The notes under the pieces were generated by a model. The model searched no databases, was not told the DNA's origin, and worked only from the letters and a program-made list of their open reading frames with translations. DNA of 64,000 nt from Merdimonas sp963929015 (GTDB lineage: Bacteria; Bacillota; Clostridia; Lachnospirales; Lachnospiraceae), in assembly GCF_963929015.1 (NCBI RefSeq), contig NZ_CAWVHE010000012.1, forward strand, positions 133,104 through 197,103, given 5' to 3'. This document shows, piece after piece, positions 1 to 9,012 of this stretch; position 1 is the first letter of the stretch, and each line of letters begins with the position of its first letter. The translations under genes and the position numbers were made by a program.

Positions 1-193
1 GATCTGATCCGGCATAGCGTTTGATCACAGACAGGGTCTGATCCCGGGAACCGTCATTTACAAATAATAATTCAAAATTTACACCGTATTTCTGTTCCAT
101 TGAGGAGAAGACCTTGCAGACCTCTTCATAAAAATAGGGAAGCGAGGGCTCCTCGTTGTAGCAGGGAACGATGATGGAAATCAGGTCAGACAT
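1..193 (-). CDS. Glycosyltransferase family 2, GtrB/DPM1-like (N-terminal part)
   Basis: Only the first 64 codons lie in the window; the gene runs off its left edge on the minus strand. The start is ATG at 193-191, preceded by an AAAGGATG ribosome-binding site. The peptide begins MSDLISIIVPCYNEEPSL and continues to LLFVNDGSRDQT, the nucleotide-binding beta-strand and first Asp motif of GT2 (GT-A) enzymes. The DGSRDQT form is typical of polyprenyl-phosphate glucosyl/mannosyl transferases (GtrB, DPM1). These transfer a sugar from a nucleotide donor to undecaprenyl phosphate on the cytoplasmic face. It is divergent from a GtrII-like gene and GtrA, which supports the GtrB role. The membrane segments expected at the C terminus are outside the window, so other GT2 subfamilies remain possible. 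Confidence 0.8.
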   Translation of the reverse strand, partial: MSDLISIIVPCYNEEPSLPYFYEEVCKVFSSMEQKYGVNFELLFVNDGSRDQTLSVIKRYAGSD

Positions 194-233
194 AATAACA
201 TCCTTTCATTTGCAGTTTTACACCGATAGTTGT

Positions 234-262
234 ATTATAAAAAATTCAGATAAAAAAATCAA
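234..262 (-). promoter_or_regulatory. Sigma-A-type promoter for the GtrB-like gene
   Basis: On the minus strand TTGATT (262-257) and TATAAT (239-234) are separated by exactly 17 bases, about 40 bases before the ATG at 193. This is close to the housekeeping consensus. It lies back to back with a plus-strand promoter at 279-307. Confidence 0.6.
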
Positions 263-278
263 TGCCGTGCCTGGAATG

Positions 279-307
279 TTGACAAACATTCGAGAAACAG
301 ATAAAAT
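279..307 (+). promoter_or_regulatory. Sigma-A-type promoter for the GtrII-like gene
   Basis: TTGACA (279-284), a 17-base spacer and TAAAAT (302-307). Transcription would begin near 314, inside the ribosome-binding site of the ATG at 322. If this promoter is used, a GTG start at 367, with its own AAAGGATAAGG site, may be the real start of the following gene. Confidence 0.5.
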
Positions 308-321
308 TCAAAAGGATTCGT

Positions 322-1941
322 ATGGATTCGTATGTTTCGGAGAATGGAGTAGAAAGGATAAGGATTGTGAAAGAAAAGAAATGGAACTGGCTTCCTTTCG
401 GGGAGTATTACAGAAAGAACCGTCTGACCTTTGCCCTGACCGGTGTATTTCTTTTGATCGTGTATGGGATCAAGATCTTTAACGTCAGCATATCCCATGA
501 TACGGAGGCGGCCATCGCGGCGCCTTTTAATTTGTACAAAAGCTGGTACACTATGGGGCGTTTTGGTCTGGTGGTTCTGAAGCGGCTGCTGGGCACTTAT
601 GAGTTTAATCCTTACGCAGCCTCTTTCCTTATGGTTGTGGCCATGTTTTTGAACGTGATCCTATGGGGCTATCTCTTTGCCTGGCTGGGTGGAAAAAAGT
701 GGCAGGACGGCTTTAGCAGCTGGATCTTCCCGGTTGTTTTTTTTACATCCATGATCATGGCAGAGCAGTCCGGGTTCCTGCTCCAGTCCTATGAGATAAA
801 TGTGGCGCTCCTCCTTCTTGGAGCCGCGCTTCTTTGCGGGTTTAGGGCCATCCTTACCAGGAGAAAGTTTTATTCCCCTTATTACCTGGCGCCGGTGGCG
901 TGCTGTATCTTTGCGTTTTCAGTGTATCAGTCTTTTGTGCCTCTTTTCGCGGCTGCGGCGGCCATCTGTTTTCTTCTGGTCTATACCAACCGGGAAGTAG
1001 AAGCGCAGGAGGTAAGCGTCGGGTTCTGTCTGGGGACGATCCTGCGACTGATCGTGATCTTTGCCGCTTCGCTTTTCCTGTACTATGGTATCAACCATTT
1101 CGTGCTTGCAGGACTTCATCTGGAGACTACATCCTATATCACAGACCAGATCCAGTGGGGAAAGATCAGCCTGGAGGAAGGTCTTAACAACATTTATCTG
1201 CATATTTACAAGGCGATGACAGGAAAGGGGATTTTTTACACCAGCCTGCATCTGATCGCCTATGTGGGCATGCTGTTTTGCATGCTTCGGCAGCTGTTTG
1301 TGAAAAAACCCTGCAGGATCCTGTATCTTGCGGCTGCTGCCTTTGTGCTGATCAGTCCGTTTTTGATGACGATACTGATGGGAGCGGAGCCTACGGTCCG
1401 CACTCAGATCCTGCTGCCTTTTGTGGCGGGGTTTGCGCTTCAGTATCTGGTGGTCACGATCCGCGAAGAGCGCTTCAGACTCTGCAGGTATCTCTATGTG
1501 GCGGCGCTGTGCCTGACCGGTGTGCTCTGCCTTCAGCAGAGTATGGATGCGGCCAGACTTTATTATACGCAGTACATCCAGTATCAGGAGGATGTACGGG
1601 TGGCGCAGAAGATCAGTGACCGCATCGAGGCGCTGGGACTGGGAGAAATCCCGGAGGAGCCGGTAGTCTTTGTAGGGGCAAGGACGCCACTTAAAAATGC
1701 AGTCTGCTACAGCGACGATGAACTGGAGCTGATCGGAAAATCCTTCTTTGCGATTTCTTACGGCACAGGTCATGGCACCTGGGTGATGCGGAACTTTATG
1801 ACTTCTCTTGGCTATCCCTATGTGTTTGGAGATGATCAGGACTTTGCAAAGGCGGATCAGCTTGCGGCAGCTATGCCATCCTGGCCTGCCCAGGGAAGTG
1901 TGGCAGAAAAAGACGGGATCATCATTGTAAAGTTAGGATAA
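322..1941 (+). CDS. GtrII-like membrane glucosyltransferase
   Basis: A 539-residue polytopic membrane protein with about ten hydrophobic segments from residue 34 onward and a soluble C-terminal tail. The early motif ISHDTEAAIAAPFNLYKSWY followed by TMGRFG (residues 54-80) resembles the acidic extracytoplasmic loop and the GR motif of the GtrII family. That family moves glucose from undecaprenyl phosphate onto a surface polymer outside the membrane. GtrA follows 7 bases downstream and a GtrB-like gene is divergent, so the three expected parts of a glucosylation system are together. ATG 322 has an AAAGGA site five bases upstream; GTG 367 is an alternative start. The sugar and acceptor cannot be read from the sequence. 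Confidence 0.7.
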   Translation: MDSYVSENGVERIRIVKEKKWNWLPFGEYYRKNRLTFALTGVFLLIVYGIKIFNVSISHDTEAAIAAPFNLYKSWYTMGRFGLVVLKRLLGTYEFNPYAASFLMVVAMFLNVILWGYLFAWLGGKKWQDGFSSWIFPVVFFTSMIMAEQSGFLLQSYEINVALLLLGAALLCGFRAILTRRKFYSPYYLAPVACCIFAFSVYQSFVPLFAAAAAICFLLVYTNREVEAQEVSVGFCLGTILRLIVIFAASLFLYYGINHFVLAGLHLETTSYITDQIQWGKISLEEGLNNIYLHIYKAMTGKGIFYTSLHLIAYVGMLFCMLRQLFVKKPCRILYLAAAAFVLISPFLMTILMGAEPTVRTQILLPFVAGFALQYLVVTIREERFRLCRYLYVAALCLTGVLCLQQSMDAARLYYTQYIQYQEDVRVAQKISDRIEALGLGEIPEEPVVFVGARTPLKNAVCYSDDELELIGKSFFAISYGTGHGTWVMRNFMTSLGYPYVFGDDQDFAKADQLAAAMPSWPAQGSVAEKDGIIIVKLG

Positions 1942-1948
1942 GAAAGCG

Positions 1949-2350
1949 ATGAAACAGTGGATTTTAAAATATAAAGAAATGATATTGTATCTGTTCTTTG
2001 GAGGATGCACCACTCTGGTCAATATCCTGGCCTATGCGGCGGCCACCCGCTTTGTTTCCATGGCGGTGGTGCCGGCCACTGTGCTGGCCTGGATCCTTTC
2101 CGTGATCTTTGCCTATGTGACCAACCGCATCTATGTCTTTGAGAGCAAGACCCGGGGAATCCGGGCCATTGGCAGGGAAGTAGCCGGGTTTGTAAGCTGC
2201 CGGCTCTTTTCCGGGGCGCTGGATGTAGGTCTGATGTGGCTCCTGGTGGATATGGCGGGATTCCCGGATCTGGTGATCAAGATCCTTTCCAATATTCTTG
2301 TGATCATCATCAACTATGTGGCAAGCAAGTTCTGGATATTTAAGAAATAA
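1949..2350 (+). CDS. GtrA family flippase-like membrane protein
   Basis: 133 residues with four hydrophobic segments, the usual length and layout of the GtrA family. Characteristic stretches are YLFFGGCTTLVNILAYAAA near residue 14, FAYVTNRIYVF near residue 53 and NYVASKFWIF at the C terminus. GtrA proteins are thought to flip undecaprenyl-phosphate-linked sugar across the membrane. It starts 7 bases after the GtrII-like gene, so the two are probably co-transcribed, with the product of the GtrB-like gene (1-193) supplying the lipid-linked sugar. Confidence 0.85.
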   Translation: MKQWILKYKEMILYLFFGGCTTLVNILAYAAATRFVSMAVVPATVLAWILSVIFAYVTNRIYVFESKTRGIRAIGREVAGFVSCRLFSGALDVGLMWLLVDMAGFPDLVIKILSNILVIIINYVASKFWIFKK

Positions 2351-2381
2351 AAAGAAAGAAAAAGAAAGACAGAGGGATACT

Positions 2382-3401
2382 ATGAAAAAGGAACGGTTAT
2401 TCTACCTTGATTTTGTGCGGGCAGTGGCAGTTGTGTCCATCCTGCTGACTCATTTTAACGCAAGATATCTGTACCTGGTGCCTCCCATGCCTGAGAAGGC
2501 GGTGATCACTACCACGGTCAGCAATATTTACATCGGGAACTGGGGCGTATCCCTGTTTTTTATTATCTCAGGCGCGGCTCTGATGTATGTGTATCAGGAC
2601 AGGCTGGACCTGAAAACATTCTATAAAAAACGATTCCTGTCTATTTATCCCATGTTCTGGATGGCGTATATCGTGGCATTCGCTTTTCTCTATGCCAGGA
2701 ATCATGTGATCCCCGGCGCAGGGACGCCGAAGGTGAACTTTCTCTTTACCATCCTTGGGATGGACGGAATGCTCGCCGCCTATCTTCCTACCTTTTATAT
2801 TCTGGGCGAGTGGTTCCTTGGAACGATCATTCTGATGTATCTTCTCTTTCCCCTGCTGCGGCTGGGGGTAGAGAAACAGCCGGCGCTTACTGCTGCGGCC
2901 ATCCTGGTCATTTACGCCGCCATGTTCCTTTTGCAGGGACAGGTCAACATCAGCATTGTGGTACTGACCAGACTGCCGGAGATCGCCTTTGGGATGTACT
3001 TTGTCCGCTGGGGGAGAAAAGTGGACTGGAAAGCGGCTCTTGTGGCCCTTGTGCTCCTTGTGGCAAACGGATTACTTGCTCCGGCGCTGCCGGACATGCT
3101 GCAGACCACCTATGTGGGGATCGCATCCTTCCTCCTTCTGGTGTTCCTTTCTTATTATGTAAAGGTGCCGGTCTGCGAAAAGTTCTGCAGCGTGATCAGT
3201 AAATATTCCTATGCAATTTTTCTGGTCCACCATGTGATCATTGCAGAGATCATGCAGCACTTTGATCTTGTGCAGATTTCCGTGGCAAAGAGCTATCTCT
3301 TATTTGCCTGCACCTGCGTGGTGATCGCAGTTTTTGCCTGGCTGTTGTTTCAGGTTCACCGCCTCATTATGAAACAGATCCCGACATTGTTTAAGAAATA
3401 A
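2382..3401 (+). CDS. Acyltransferase family 3 (OafA/YrhL-like)
   Basis: A 339-residue integral membrane protein with about ten hydrophobic segments. The N terminus RLFYLDFVRAVAVVSILLTH carries the conserved Arg and His of acyltransferase family 3, and SLFFIISGAALMY follows at about residue 59. Family members transfer acetyl or other acyl groups to surface sugars. The start is placed at ATG 2382 (MKKERLF), preceded by AGAGGGA; an ATG 66 bases upstream would overlap gtrA. It lies 31 bases after gtrA, so decoration of the same polymer is likely. The acyl group and acceptor are unknown. Confidence 0.85.
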   Translation: MKKERLFYLDFVRAVAVVSILLTHFNARYLYLVPPMPEKAVITTTVSNIYIGNWGVSLFFIISGAALMYVYQDRLDLKTFYKKRFLSIYPMFWMAYIVAFAFLYARNHVIPGAGTPKVNFLFTILGMDGMLAAYLPTFYILGEWFLGTIILMYLLFPLLRLGVEKQPALTAAAILVIYAAMFLLQGQVNISIVVLTRLPEIAFGMYFVRWGRKVDWKAALVALVLLVANGLLAPALPDMLQTTYVGIASFLLLVFLSYYVKVPVCEKFCSVISKYSYAIFLVHHVIIAEIMQHFDLVQISVAKSYLLFACTCVVIAVFAWLLFQVHRLIMKQIPTLFKK

Positions 3402-3407
3402 CCGGCA

Positions 3408-3436
3408 TTGCAATGTGGAGCCAATTAGAGTAGAAT
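3408..3436 (+). promoter_or_regulatory. Promoter for rmlD-epimerase-rmlB
   Basis: TTGCAA (3408-3413), a 17-base spacer and TAGAAT (3431-3436). The predicted transcription start near 3443 would leave ATG 3445 without a leader. This supports TTG 3484, with its GGAGAGG site, as the rmlD start. Confidence 0.5.
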
Positions 3437-3483
3437 AGTAAGAAATGAAGACTGAAATGTATAGAAGAACGGAGAGGAAACCT

Positions 3484-4347
3484 TTGAAAACAATATTAAT
3501 CACAGGTTGTCAGGGTCAGCTTGGCAGGGCGCTGAATGATTTTTACGCTTCAGATCCGAAGGTCCGGCTGATCAACACCGACGTAGGAGAACTGAATATT
3601 ACCGACCGGGAAGAGGTCCTAAGGAAAGTCCGCGAGATGGATCCGGACATTATCATCAACTGTGCGGCCCATACCCAGGTGGACGCCTGCGAGACCGATC
3701 AGGAACGGGCGTATCAGATCAATGCGGCAGGCCCTTACCACTTAAGTCTGGCGGCAAATGAGACGGACGCGGTCATGGTCCACATTTCTTCGGACTATGT
3801 ATTTGACGGGACGAAAGAAGGCCCTTATGTGGAGGGAGATCCCTTTCATCCCCAGTCTGTCTACGGCAGGACCAAGCTGGAGGGGGAAGAGCTGGTCCGC
3901 AGGACGGCAAAGAAATACTTTGTGGTCCGGACGGAGTGGCTGTACGGCGAAGGCAGGAACTTTGTCAATACCATGCTGAAACTGTCCGAGTCCCATGAGG
4001 AGGTGCGGGTGGTCAACGACCAGTTCGGCGGCCCCACCAGCGCGGAAGAAGTGGTGAAGGTGATCGACCTTCTGTGCCGGTCCGAACAGTACGGCACCTA
4101 CCATGCCAGCTGCGACGGCGTCTGCAGCTGGGCGCAGTTTACGGAGAAGATCTACGAACTGTGCGGCAGGACCACCAGAGTGATCCCGGTGTCCACAGAA
4201 GAATATGCGGCGCCTGCGAAGCGGCCCAAGAATTCTGTGCTGAAAAACCAGAGGCTGGAGGAACGGTTCGGCTATCATATGCCGGACTGGGAGGACGCGC
4301 TGAAGAAATATCTGACAGATCGAAAGTTAATAGTAAAGGAGCAATAG
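3484..4347 (+). CDS. rmlD: dTDP-4-dehydrorhamnose reductase
   Basis: 287 residues from TTG 3484 (GGAGAGG six bases upstream; an in-frame ATG at 3445 lacks a good site). Short-chain dehydrogenase of the RmlD family: the Rossmann motif GCQGQLG lies near the N terminus, INCAAHTQVDACE is a family signature, and the catalytic Tyr-Lys pair is in SVYGRTKLEGE. It reduces dTDP-4-dehydro-L-rhamnose to dTDP-L-rhamnose, the last step of the pathway. It lies upstream of an epimerase and rmlB, whereas rmlA and rmlC are about 36-40 kb away at 42372-43884. Confidence 0.92.
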   Translation: MKTILITGCQGQLGRALNDFYASDPKVRLINTDVGELNITDREEVLRKVREMDPDIIINCAAHTQVDACETDQERAYQINAAGPYHLSLAANETDAVMVHISSDYVFDGTKEGPYVEGDPFHPQSVYGRTKLEGEELVRRTAKKYFVVRTEWLYGEGRNFVNTMLKLSESHEEVRVVNDQFGGPTSAEEVVKVIDLLCRSEQYGTYHASCDGVCSWAQFTEKIYELCGRTTRVIPVSTEEYAAPAKRPKNSVLKNQRLEERFGYHMPDWEDALKKYLTDRKLIVKEQ

Positions 4348-4352
4348 AGTCA

Positions 4353-5192
4353 ATGAATAAGAAAAGAGTATTGGTAACTGGAGCGAACGGTTATATCGGA
4401 AGACATGTGGTAAGCGCCCTTCTGGAAGCGGGCCATGAGGTGCTGGCGGCTGACTTTTTCTTTGACGGCGTTGATGAAAGAGCGACCCGGATCGAAGCGC
4501 CTATTTTCAGCGGGGATGAAAATATCTATGAGCAGATGGGAAAGCCGGATGCGTGCATCCATCTGGCCTGGAGAAACGGCTTTGTCCACAATGCGGAGAG
4601 TCATCTGATGGATCTGCCGGATCACTATACGTTTATCAAAAATATGATCGCAGGAGGCCTGCCGCAGCTGTCTGTTATGGGAACCATGCATGAGATCGGG
4701 TACTGGGAGGGGCCGATCACAGAGGATACCCCGGCAAACCCTACTTCTTTGTATGGAATTGCCAAAAACGCCCTGCGCCAGATGACGTATCTTCTGGCAT
4801 CCGGGACAGACACCAAAGTGATGTGGCTTCGGGCTTATTATATCCTGGGCGATGACAAGAAGAGCAACTCTCTCTTTGCCAAGATCGTAGGCTGGGAGGA
4901 GGAAGGCAAAGAGACCTTCCCGTTCAACTCCGGGAAAAATAAATATGATTTCATCACCGTAGATGAGCTGGCTGCCCAGATCGCCGCTGCTTCTACCCAG
5001 GAGGAGATCACAGGTGTGATCAACTGCTGTACCGGCAATCCGGTGGCTCTGGGAGATAAGGTGGACGAGTTTATCAAAGACCACGGGTTTAAGATCCGTC
5101 CGGAATACGGAGCATTTCCGGATCGTCCCTACGACTCGCCGGGCGTATGGGGAGATGCAGAGAAGATCAACAAGATCATGCACAGACAGTAA
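4353..5192 (+). CDS. NAD-dependent epimerase/dehydratase family protein
   Basis: 279 residues starting at ATG 4353, with AAGGAG 12 bases upstream. The N-terminal GANGYIGRHVV is the Rossmann dinucleotide motif, and SLYGIAKNALR holds the Tyr-x-x-x-Lys catalytic pair. It is an extended short-chain dehydrogenase, shorter than typical UDP-galactose epimerases. It sits 5 bases after rmlD and before rmlB, so it probably alters a nucleotide sugar used in the same surface polymer. The substrate is not evident. Candidates include a reductase or epimerase making a second deoxysugar. Confidence 0.82.
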   Translation: MNKKRVLVTGANGYIGRHVVSALLEAGHEVLAADFFFDGVDERATRIEAPIFSGDENIYEQMGKPDACIHLAWRNGFVHNAESHLMDLPDHYTFIKNMIAGGLPQLSVMGTMHEIGYWEGPITEDTPANPTSLYGIAKNALRQMTYLLASGTDTKVMWLRAYYILGDDKKSNSLFAKIVGWEEEGKETFPFNSGKNKYDFITVDELAAQIAAASTQEEITGVINCCTGNPVALGDKVDEFIKDHGFKIRPEYGAFPDRPYDSPGVWGDAEKINKIMHRQ

Positions 5193-5284
5193 GCCGTACA
5201 CACGGGAGAATACTTGCGGACTCCGGTGGGAGATCTGCAGAAGAGATCAGAAACAAAAAATGAAAATAAAAGGAGAAACGATTC

Positions 5285-6364
5285 ATGAGAACTTATCTGG
5301 TAACAGGAGGGGCCGGATTCATCGGTTCCAATTATATCCACTATATGTTTAAGAAATACGGAGATGAGATCCGCATCATCAATGTGGATAAGCTGACGTA
5401 TGCCGGCAATCTGGAAAACTTAAAGGATGTTGAGGACAGAGAGAACTATACCTTTATCCGCGCCGATATCTGTGACACGGAAAAGATCAATCAGATCTTT
5501 GAAGAGAACGACATTGACCGGGTGGTGCATTTCGCAGCGGAAAGCCATGTTGACCGCAGCATCCGCAATCCTGAGGTCTTTGTAAAGACCAATGTGCTGG
5601 GAACACTGGTTATGCTGAATGCGGCAAAGGCTGCCTGGGAGCTGCCGGACGGTACTTTTATAGAAGGGAAAAAGTTTCTTCATGTGTCCACAGACGAGGT
5701 GTATGGTTCCCTGGAGAATCCGGACGAGTATTTCTATGAGACGACTCCGTACGATCCCCACAGCCCCTATTCTGCCAGCAAGGCTTCTTCCGATATGCTG
5801 GTAAAGGCCTATATGGACACTTATAAGTTTCCGGCCAATATTACCAACTGCAGCAACAACTACGGCCCCTATCAGTTCCCTGAGAAGCTGATCCCTCTGA
5901 TCATCAACAACGCGCTGCACGGCAAGAAACTGCCGGTATACGGGGATGGCAAAAATGTGCGCGACTGGCTGTATGTGGAGGATCACGCCAAGGGCATCGA
6001 CATGGTGCAGGAAAAGGGCCGGCTGTTTGAGACATACAACATCGGCGGACATAATGAAAAACAGAACATCGAGATTATCCACATTATCCTGGATACCCTG
6101 CAGGAGATGCTGCCGGACGATGATCCGAGGAAGGCGCTGGTCAGTGAAGATCTGATCACTTATGTGGAGGACCGCAAGGGTCATGACAGACGCTATGCCA
6201 TCGCTCCGGACAAGATCAAGGCTGAGGTGGGCTGGGTGCCGGACACCATGTTCGCAGAAGGCATCCGAAAGACCATCCAGTGGTTCTTTGAGCACGAAGA
6301 GTGGATGGAGCATGTAACAAGCGGCGCTTATCAGGAGTATTATCAGGAAATGTATGAGAAATAA
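5285..6364 (+). CDS. rmlB: dTDP-glucose 4,6-dehydratase
   Basis: 359 residues, normal for RmlB. N-terminal NAD-binding motif GGAGFIGSNYI; VVHFAAESHVDRSI; the catalytic Thr-Asp-Glu in STDEVYGSL; and the active Tyr and Lys in SPYSASKASSD. It converts dTDP-glucose to dTDP-4-keto-6-deoxyglucose, the second step of dTDP-rhamnose synthesis. AAAGGAG precedes the ATG. It is probably co-transcribed with rmlD and the epimerase. The gene is often named rfbB. Confidence 0.95.
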   Translation: MRTYLVTGGAGFIGSNYIHYMFKKYGDEIRIINVDKLTYAGNLENLKDVEDRENYTFIRADICDTEKINQIFEENDIDRVVHFAAESHVDRSIRNPEVFVKTNVLGTLVMLNAAKAAWELPDGTFIEGKKFLHVSTDEVYGSLENPDEYFYETTPYDPHSPYSASKASSDMLVKAYMDTYKFPANITNCSNNYGPYQFPEKLIPLIINNALHGKKLPVYGDGKNVRDWLYVEDHAKGIDMVQEKGRLFETYNIGGHNEKQNIEIIHIILDTLQEMLPDDDPRKALVSEDLITYVEDRKGHDRRYAIAPDKIKAEVGWVPDTMFAEGIRKTIQWFFEHEEWMEHVTSGAYQEYYQEMYEK

Positions 6365-6391
6365 TTTCCTGTCTAAGGAAGGTGAATAAGT

Positions 6392-8887
6392 ATGAAAAAG
6401 AGATATGCCAAAGCTCTGACAGCGGCAGTGCTTGCCCTCTGTATGATCGCCCAGCCCTGCGCGGCCTATGCGGCGGATGCGGCAGGTCAGACCGCCACAG
6501 CAGAAGCGCAGACCGGGGCGGCGCCTGCGGATGTGCCGGAAGGACCGGAAACCGCAGCGCCGGTACAGGATGCAGAAGAGAGTGCGCCGGTACAGGACGC
6601 AGAAGAGAGCGCACCGGTACAGAACGCAGAAGAGAGCGCTCCGGTGCAGGATGCAGGGGAAAATGTGCCTGCACAGGGAGCAGAAGAGAGCGCGCCTGCC
6701 GCAGATGTGACACAGGCTGCGCCGGAGACAGAAGCAGTACAGACAGAGCTTGCCATCGAATTGTCGGAAAGTCTGTCTTCCTATGCGGAAAAGCAGACAG
6801 ATATCAGCGGGTATGCCGATATCCTGACGCTGGAGCTTAAGACGGCCGGGGAGTATCGGATTTCCCTGAACGATCTGGAAACGCTGACCCGTCTCTTCCC
6901 GGCGCTGACAAAGCTGGACGCAAGGGAGAGCGTGTTTGACTCTGAAGAGACGATGGAAGCCTTTGCAGAGCAGCTGGCGGGGACAGGAGCCGTTGAGTTC
7001 CTTTATACCGAGGGAGCATTTCCTGCGGATGACGCAGAAGGTGCCGATGCAAAAGACGCTGATACAGAAGATGCAGAGGATCTGGAACTGCAGGACGAAG
7101 GATTTACCCTGAAGTTAAACGGCATCTGTGTGCTGGACAAGGGAAATAAATATGAAGTAGGCGTATCTTATGAGTCGGATGATCCGGACGTAGAGTTCCG
7201 CTGGCTTCAGTATGACCTGGCTGCAGGCGTGTGGACGCAGGTGTCCAAATGGTATAAGGGCAACTGGGCGACTTGGACGCCGGAGAAAGCAGGAGATTAC
7301 TGGATCTATGTAGAGGCCCGCACCACAGACGGCAAGACGGCGTCCTCTGTATATGGATGTCACTATAAGGGGATCCAGGTCAGCTTAAACGGCATCTGCC
7401 TTTTAGATAAGAAAGATCATTTTGAAGTAGGCGTTGCATACAAGAGCAATGATCCGGGATTGCAGTTCCGTTGGCTCCAGTATGATGTGGCCGCCGGTGC
7501 ATGGACGCAGATCTCCTCCAAGTGGGAGTCCGGCAACTGGGTGACCTGGACGCCGAAGAAGGCAGGAGATTACTGGCTGCATGTAGAGGCAAAGGACAGC
7601 GATGGCAATGTAAAGACCCAGACGCTTGGGTATCATTACGCCGGCTATCAGTTAAGCCTGAATGGGATCTGTGTGATCACGCAGCCTGCACAGGTGGATA
7701 TGGGCGTGGCTTATACCACCAACGATCCGAATATTGAATTTCAGTGGAAATTATATGACCTCTCGCTGGGCAAATGGTTTCAGATCTCTGAGTGGAATGC
7801 CAGCAACTGGGCCTCCTGGAAGCCGGAAAAATCCGGAGATTACTGGCTGTATGTGGAAGCAAGGACCGGCGACGGCCAGATCAAGACTCAGGTGTATGGA
7901 TACCGCGTATCCGCAGCCAAGATCACATCCTTTACGGTAAGCCCCAAGTCTCCGGGATGGACGGACAGTACCATCACCTTAAAGGGCACTTATCAGGATC
8001 TGATCGGAGAAGTGGGATCCTGCCGGTATCTGGCATACAACGGCTCCTACTGGACGGAGCTTTCGCAGGAAGGCAGCAGCGCAAAGTGGACGCCCGGCAA
8101 GGTGGGAAGCTATCTTTTGTGCTTTGAGATTTACAACAAAGACGGCAAACTGATCGAGCAGTCCTTTACCAGTTATTCCATCGAAGAGCCCTATATGAAC
8201 ATCAGCGGCATTTATGTGCGGAAAGACGGTACTATGAAGTATGCGCTGGCAGCGTCTGCAAAGACCAACGACAACGCCGCGCAGTATCGCTTCCTGTACT
8301 ATGAGCCGGCTACTGGTAAGTGGTTTACGATCAGCGACTGGAGCAACTCCAATTCCACCACATGGAACGCGCCAAAAGAAGGATATTACTGGCTGCATGT
8401 GGAGGCAAAGATCCATGGCGGCATCGTAAAAACCTATACAATGGGATATACCGTCAACCGCTATCCGGCGGATCTGGAAAGCATGATGTATCTGGCAAAC
8501 GCTTATTCCAGCTCCACGCCGTACCTGATCCTGGTCAACTGTACCACTCATAAAGTGGGCATCTTCCAGGGATTCAAAGGCAACTGGACGCCGGTTTATT
8601 ATTGGGACTGCACAAACGGAGCGCCTGCTACGCCAACCGTAAAAGGCACCTTCCGGGTAGGAACCAGAGGGTACTACTTTGATTCGGGAAGCTCAAGATG
8701 CTACTGGTACACCCAGTTCTACGGCAATTATCTGTTCCATTCCGTACTGTACAGCAAGTACACCGGAGCACTGGCAGACGGAAGACTTGGCATGGCGTTA
8801 TCCCACGGATGCGTCCGGCTGAACATCAACAACGCAAAATGGATTTATGACAATATTCCAACAGGAACCACAGTGGTGGTTTACTAA
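6392..8887 (+). CDS. Secreted L,D-transpeptidase with Trp/Tyr-rich repeats
   Basis: 831 residues. A signal peptide (residues 1-28, ending AAYA) is followed by an Ala/Glu/Pro-rich linker with tandem EESAPVQDA units (about 55-105). Residues 240-690 hold about five repeats of roughly 85 residues with the pattern LNGIC...FRW..YD...W....W..GNW..W.P.KAGDYW..VEA, recalling triple-tyrosine or Ig-like modules. The C terminus (about 700-831) is a YkuD L,D-transpeptidase: LFHSVLYSKY supplies the conserved His and SHGCVRL the catalytic Cys near residue 807. Such enzymes form 3-3 peptidoglycan crosslinks or attach proteins. The repeats probably bind wall polymer. The same repeat occurs in the SGNH hydrolase at 36545-38398. 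The stop overlaps palindrome A1 by one base. Confidence 0.88.
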   Translation: MKKRYAKALTAAVLALCMIAQPCAAYAADAAGQTATAEAQTGAAPADVPEGPETAAPVQDAEESAPVQDAEESAPVQNAEESAPVQDAGENVPAQGAEESAPAADVTQAAPETEAVQTELAIELSESLSSYAEKQTDISGYADILTLELKTAGEYRISLNDLETLTRLFPALTKLDARESVFDSEETMEAFAEQLAGTGAVEFLYTEGAFPADDAEGADAKDADTEDAEDLELQDEGFTLKLNGICVLDKGNKYEVGVSYESDDPDVEFRWLQYDLAAGVWTQVSKWYKGNWATWTPEKAGDYWIYVEARTTDGKTASSVYGCHYKGIQVSLNGICLLDKKDHFEVGVAYKSNDPGLQFRWLQYDVAAGAWTQISSKWESGNWVTWTPKKAGDYWLHVEAKDSDGNVKTQTLGYHYAGYQLSLNGICVITQPAQVDMGVAYTTNDPNIEFQWKLYDLSLGKWFQISEWNASNWASWKPEKSGDYWLYVEARTGDGQIKTQVYGYRVSAAKITSFTVSPKSPGWTDSTITLKGTYQDLIGEVGSCRYLAYNGSYWTELSQEGSSAKWTPGKVGSYLLCFEIYNKDGKLIEQSFTSYSIEEPYMNISGIYVRKDGTMKYALAASAKTNDNAAQYRFLYYEPATGKWFTISDWSNSNSTTWNAPKEGYYWLHVEAKIHGGIVKTYTMGYTVNRYPADLESMMYLANAYSSSTPYLILVNCTTHKVGIFQGFKGNWTPVYYWDCTNGAPATPTVKGTFRVGTRGYYFDSGSSRCYWYTQFYGNYLFHSVLYSKYTGALADGRLGMALSHGCVRLNINNAKWIYDNIPTGTTVVVY

Positions 8888-8934
8888 TCAAAAGGGGACG
8901 GGGGATTTCCAGAAATCCCCCGTCCCCTTTTGAT
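8887..8934. repeat. Palindrome family A, copy 1
   Basis: Perfect inverted repeat with 23-base arms and a 2-base loop. The core GGGGACGGGGGATTTC is shared with the copies at 9013, 36495 and 42221, while the outer ATCAAAA is private to this copy yet still perfectly paired. It starts at the last base of the L,D-transpeptidase stop codon and could act as its terminator. Positions 8938-9000 contain TTTCCACA, TTTTCCACA and ATCCACA motifs, as beside the other copies. Confidence 0.85.
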
Positions 8935-9012
8935 GGGTATCGGGGTTTCCACACATTTTCCACATGTAATTCACAGGAATCATCCACATTTGGGGGATTA
9001 CTATGCTTACGC

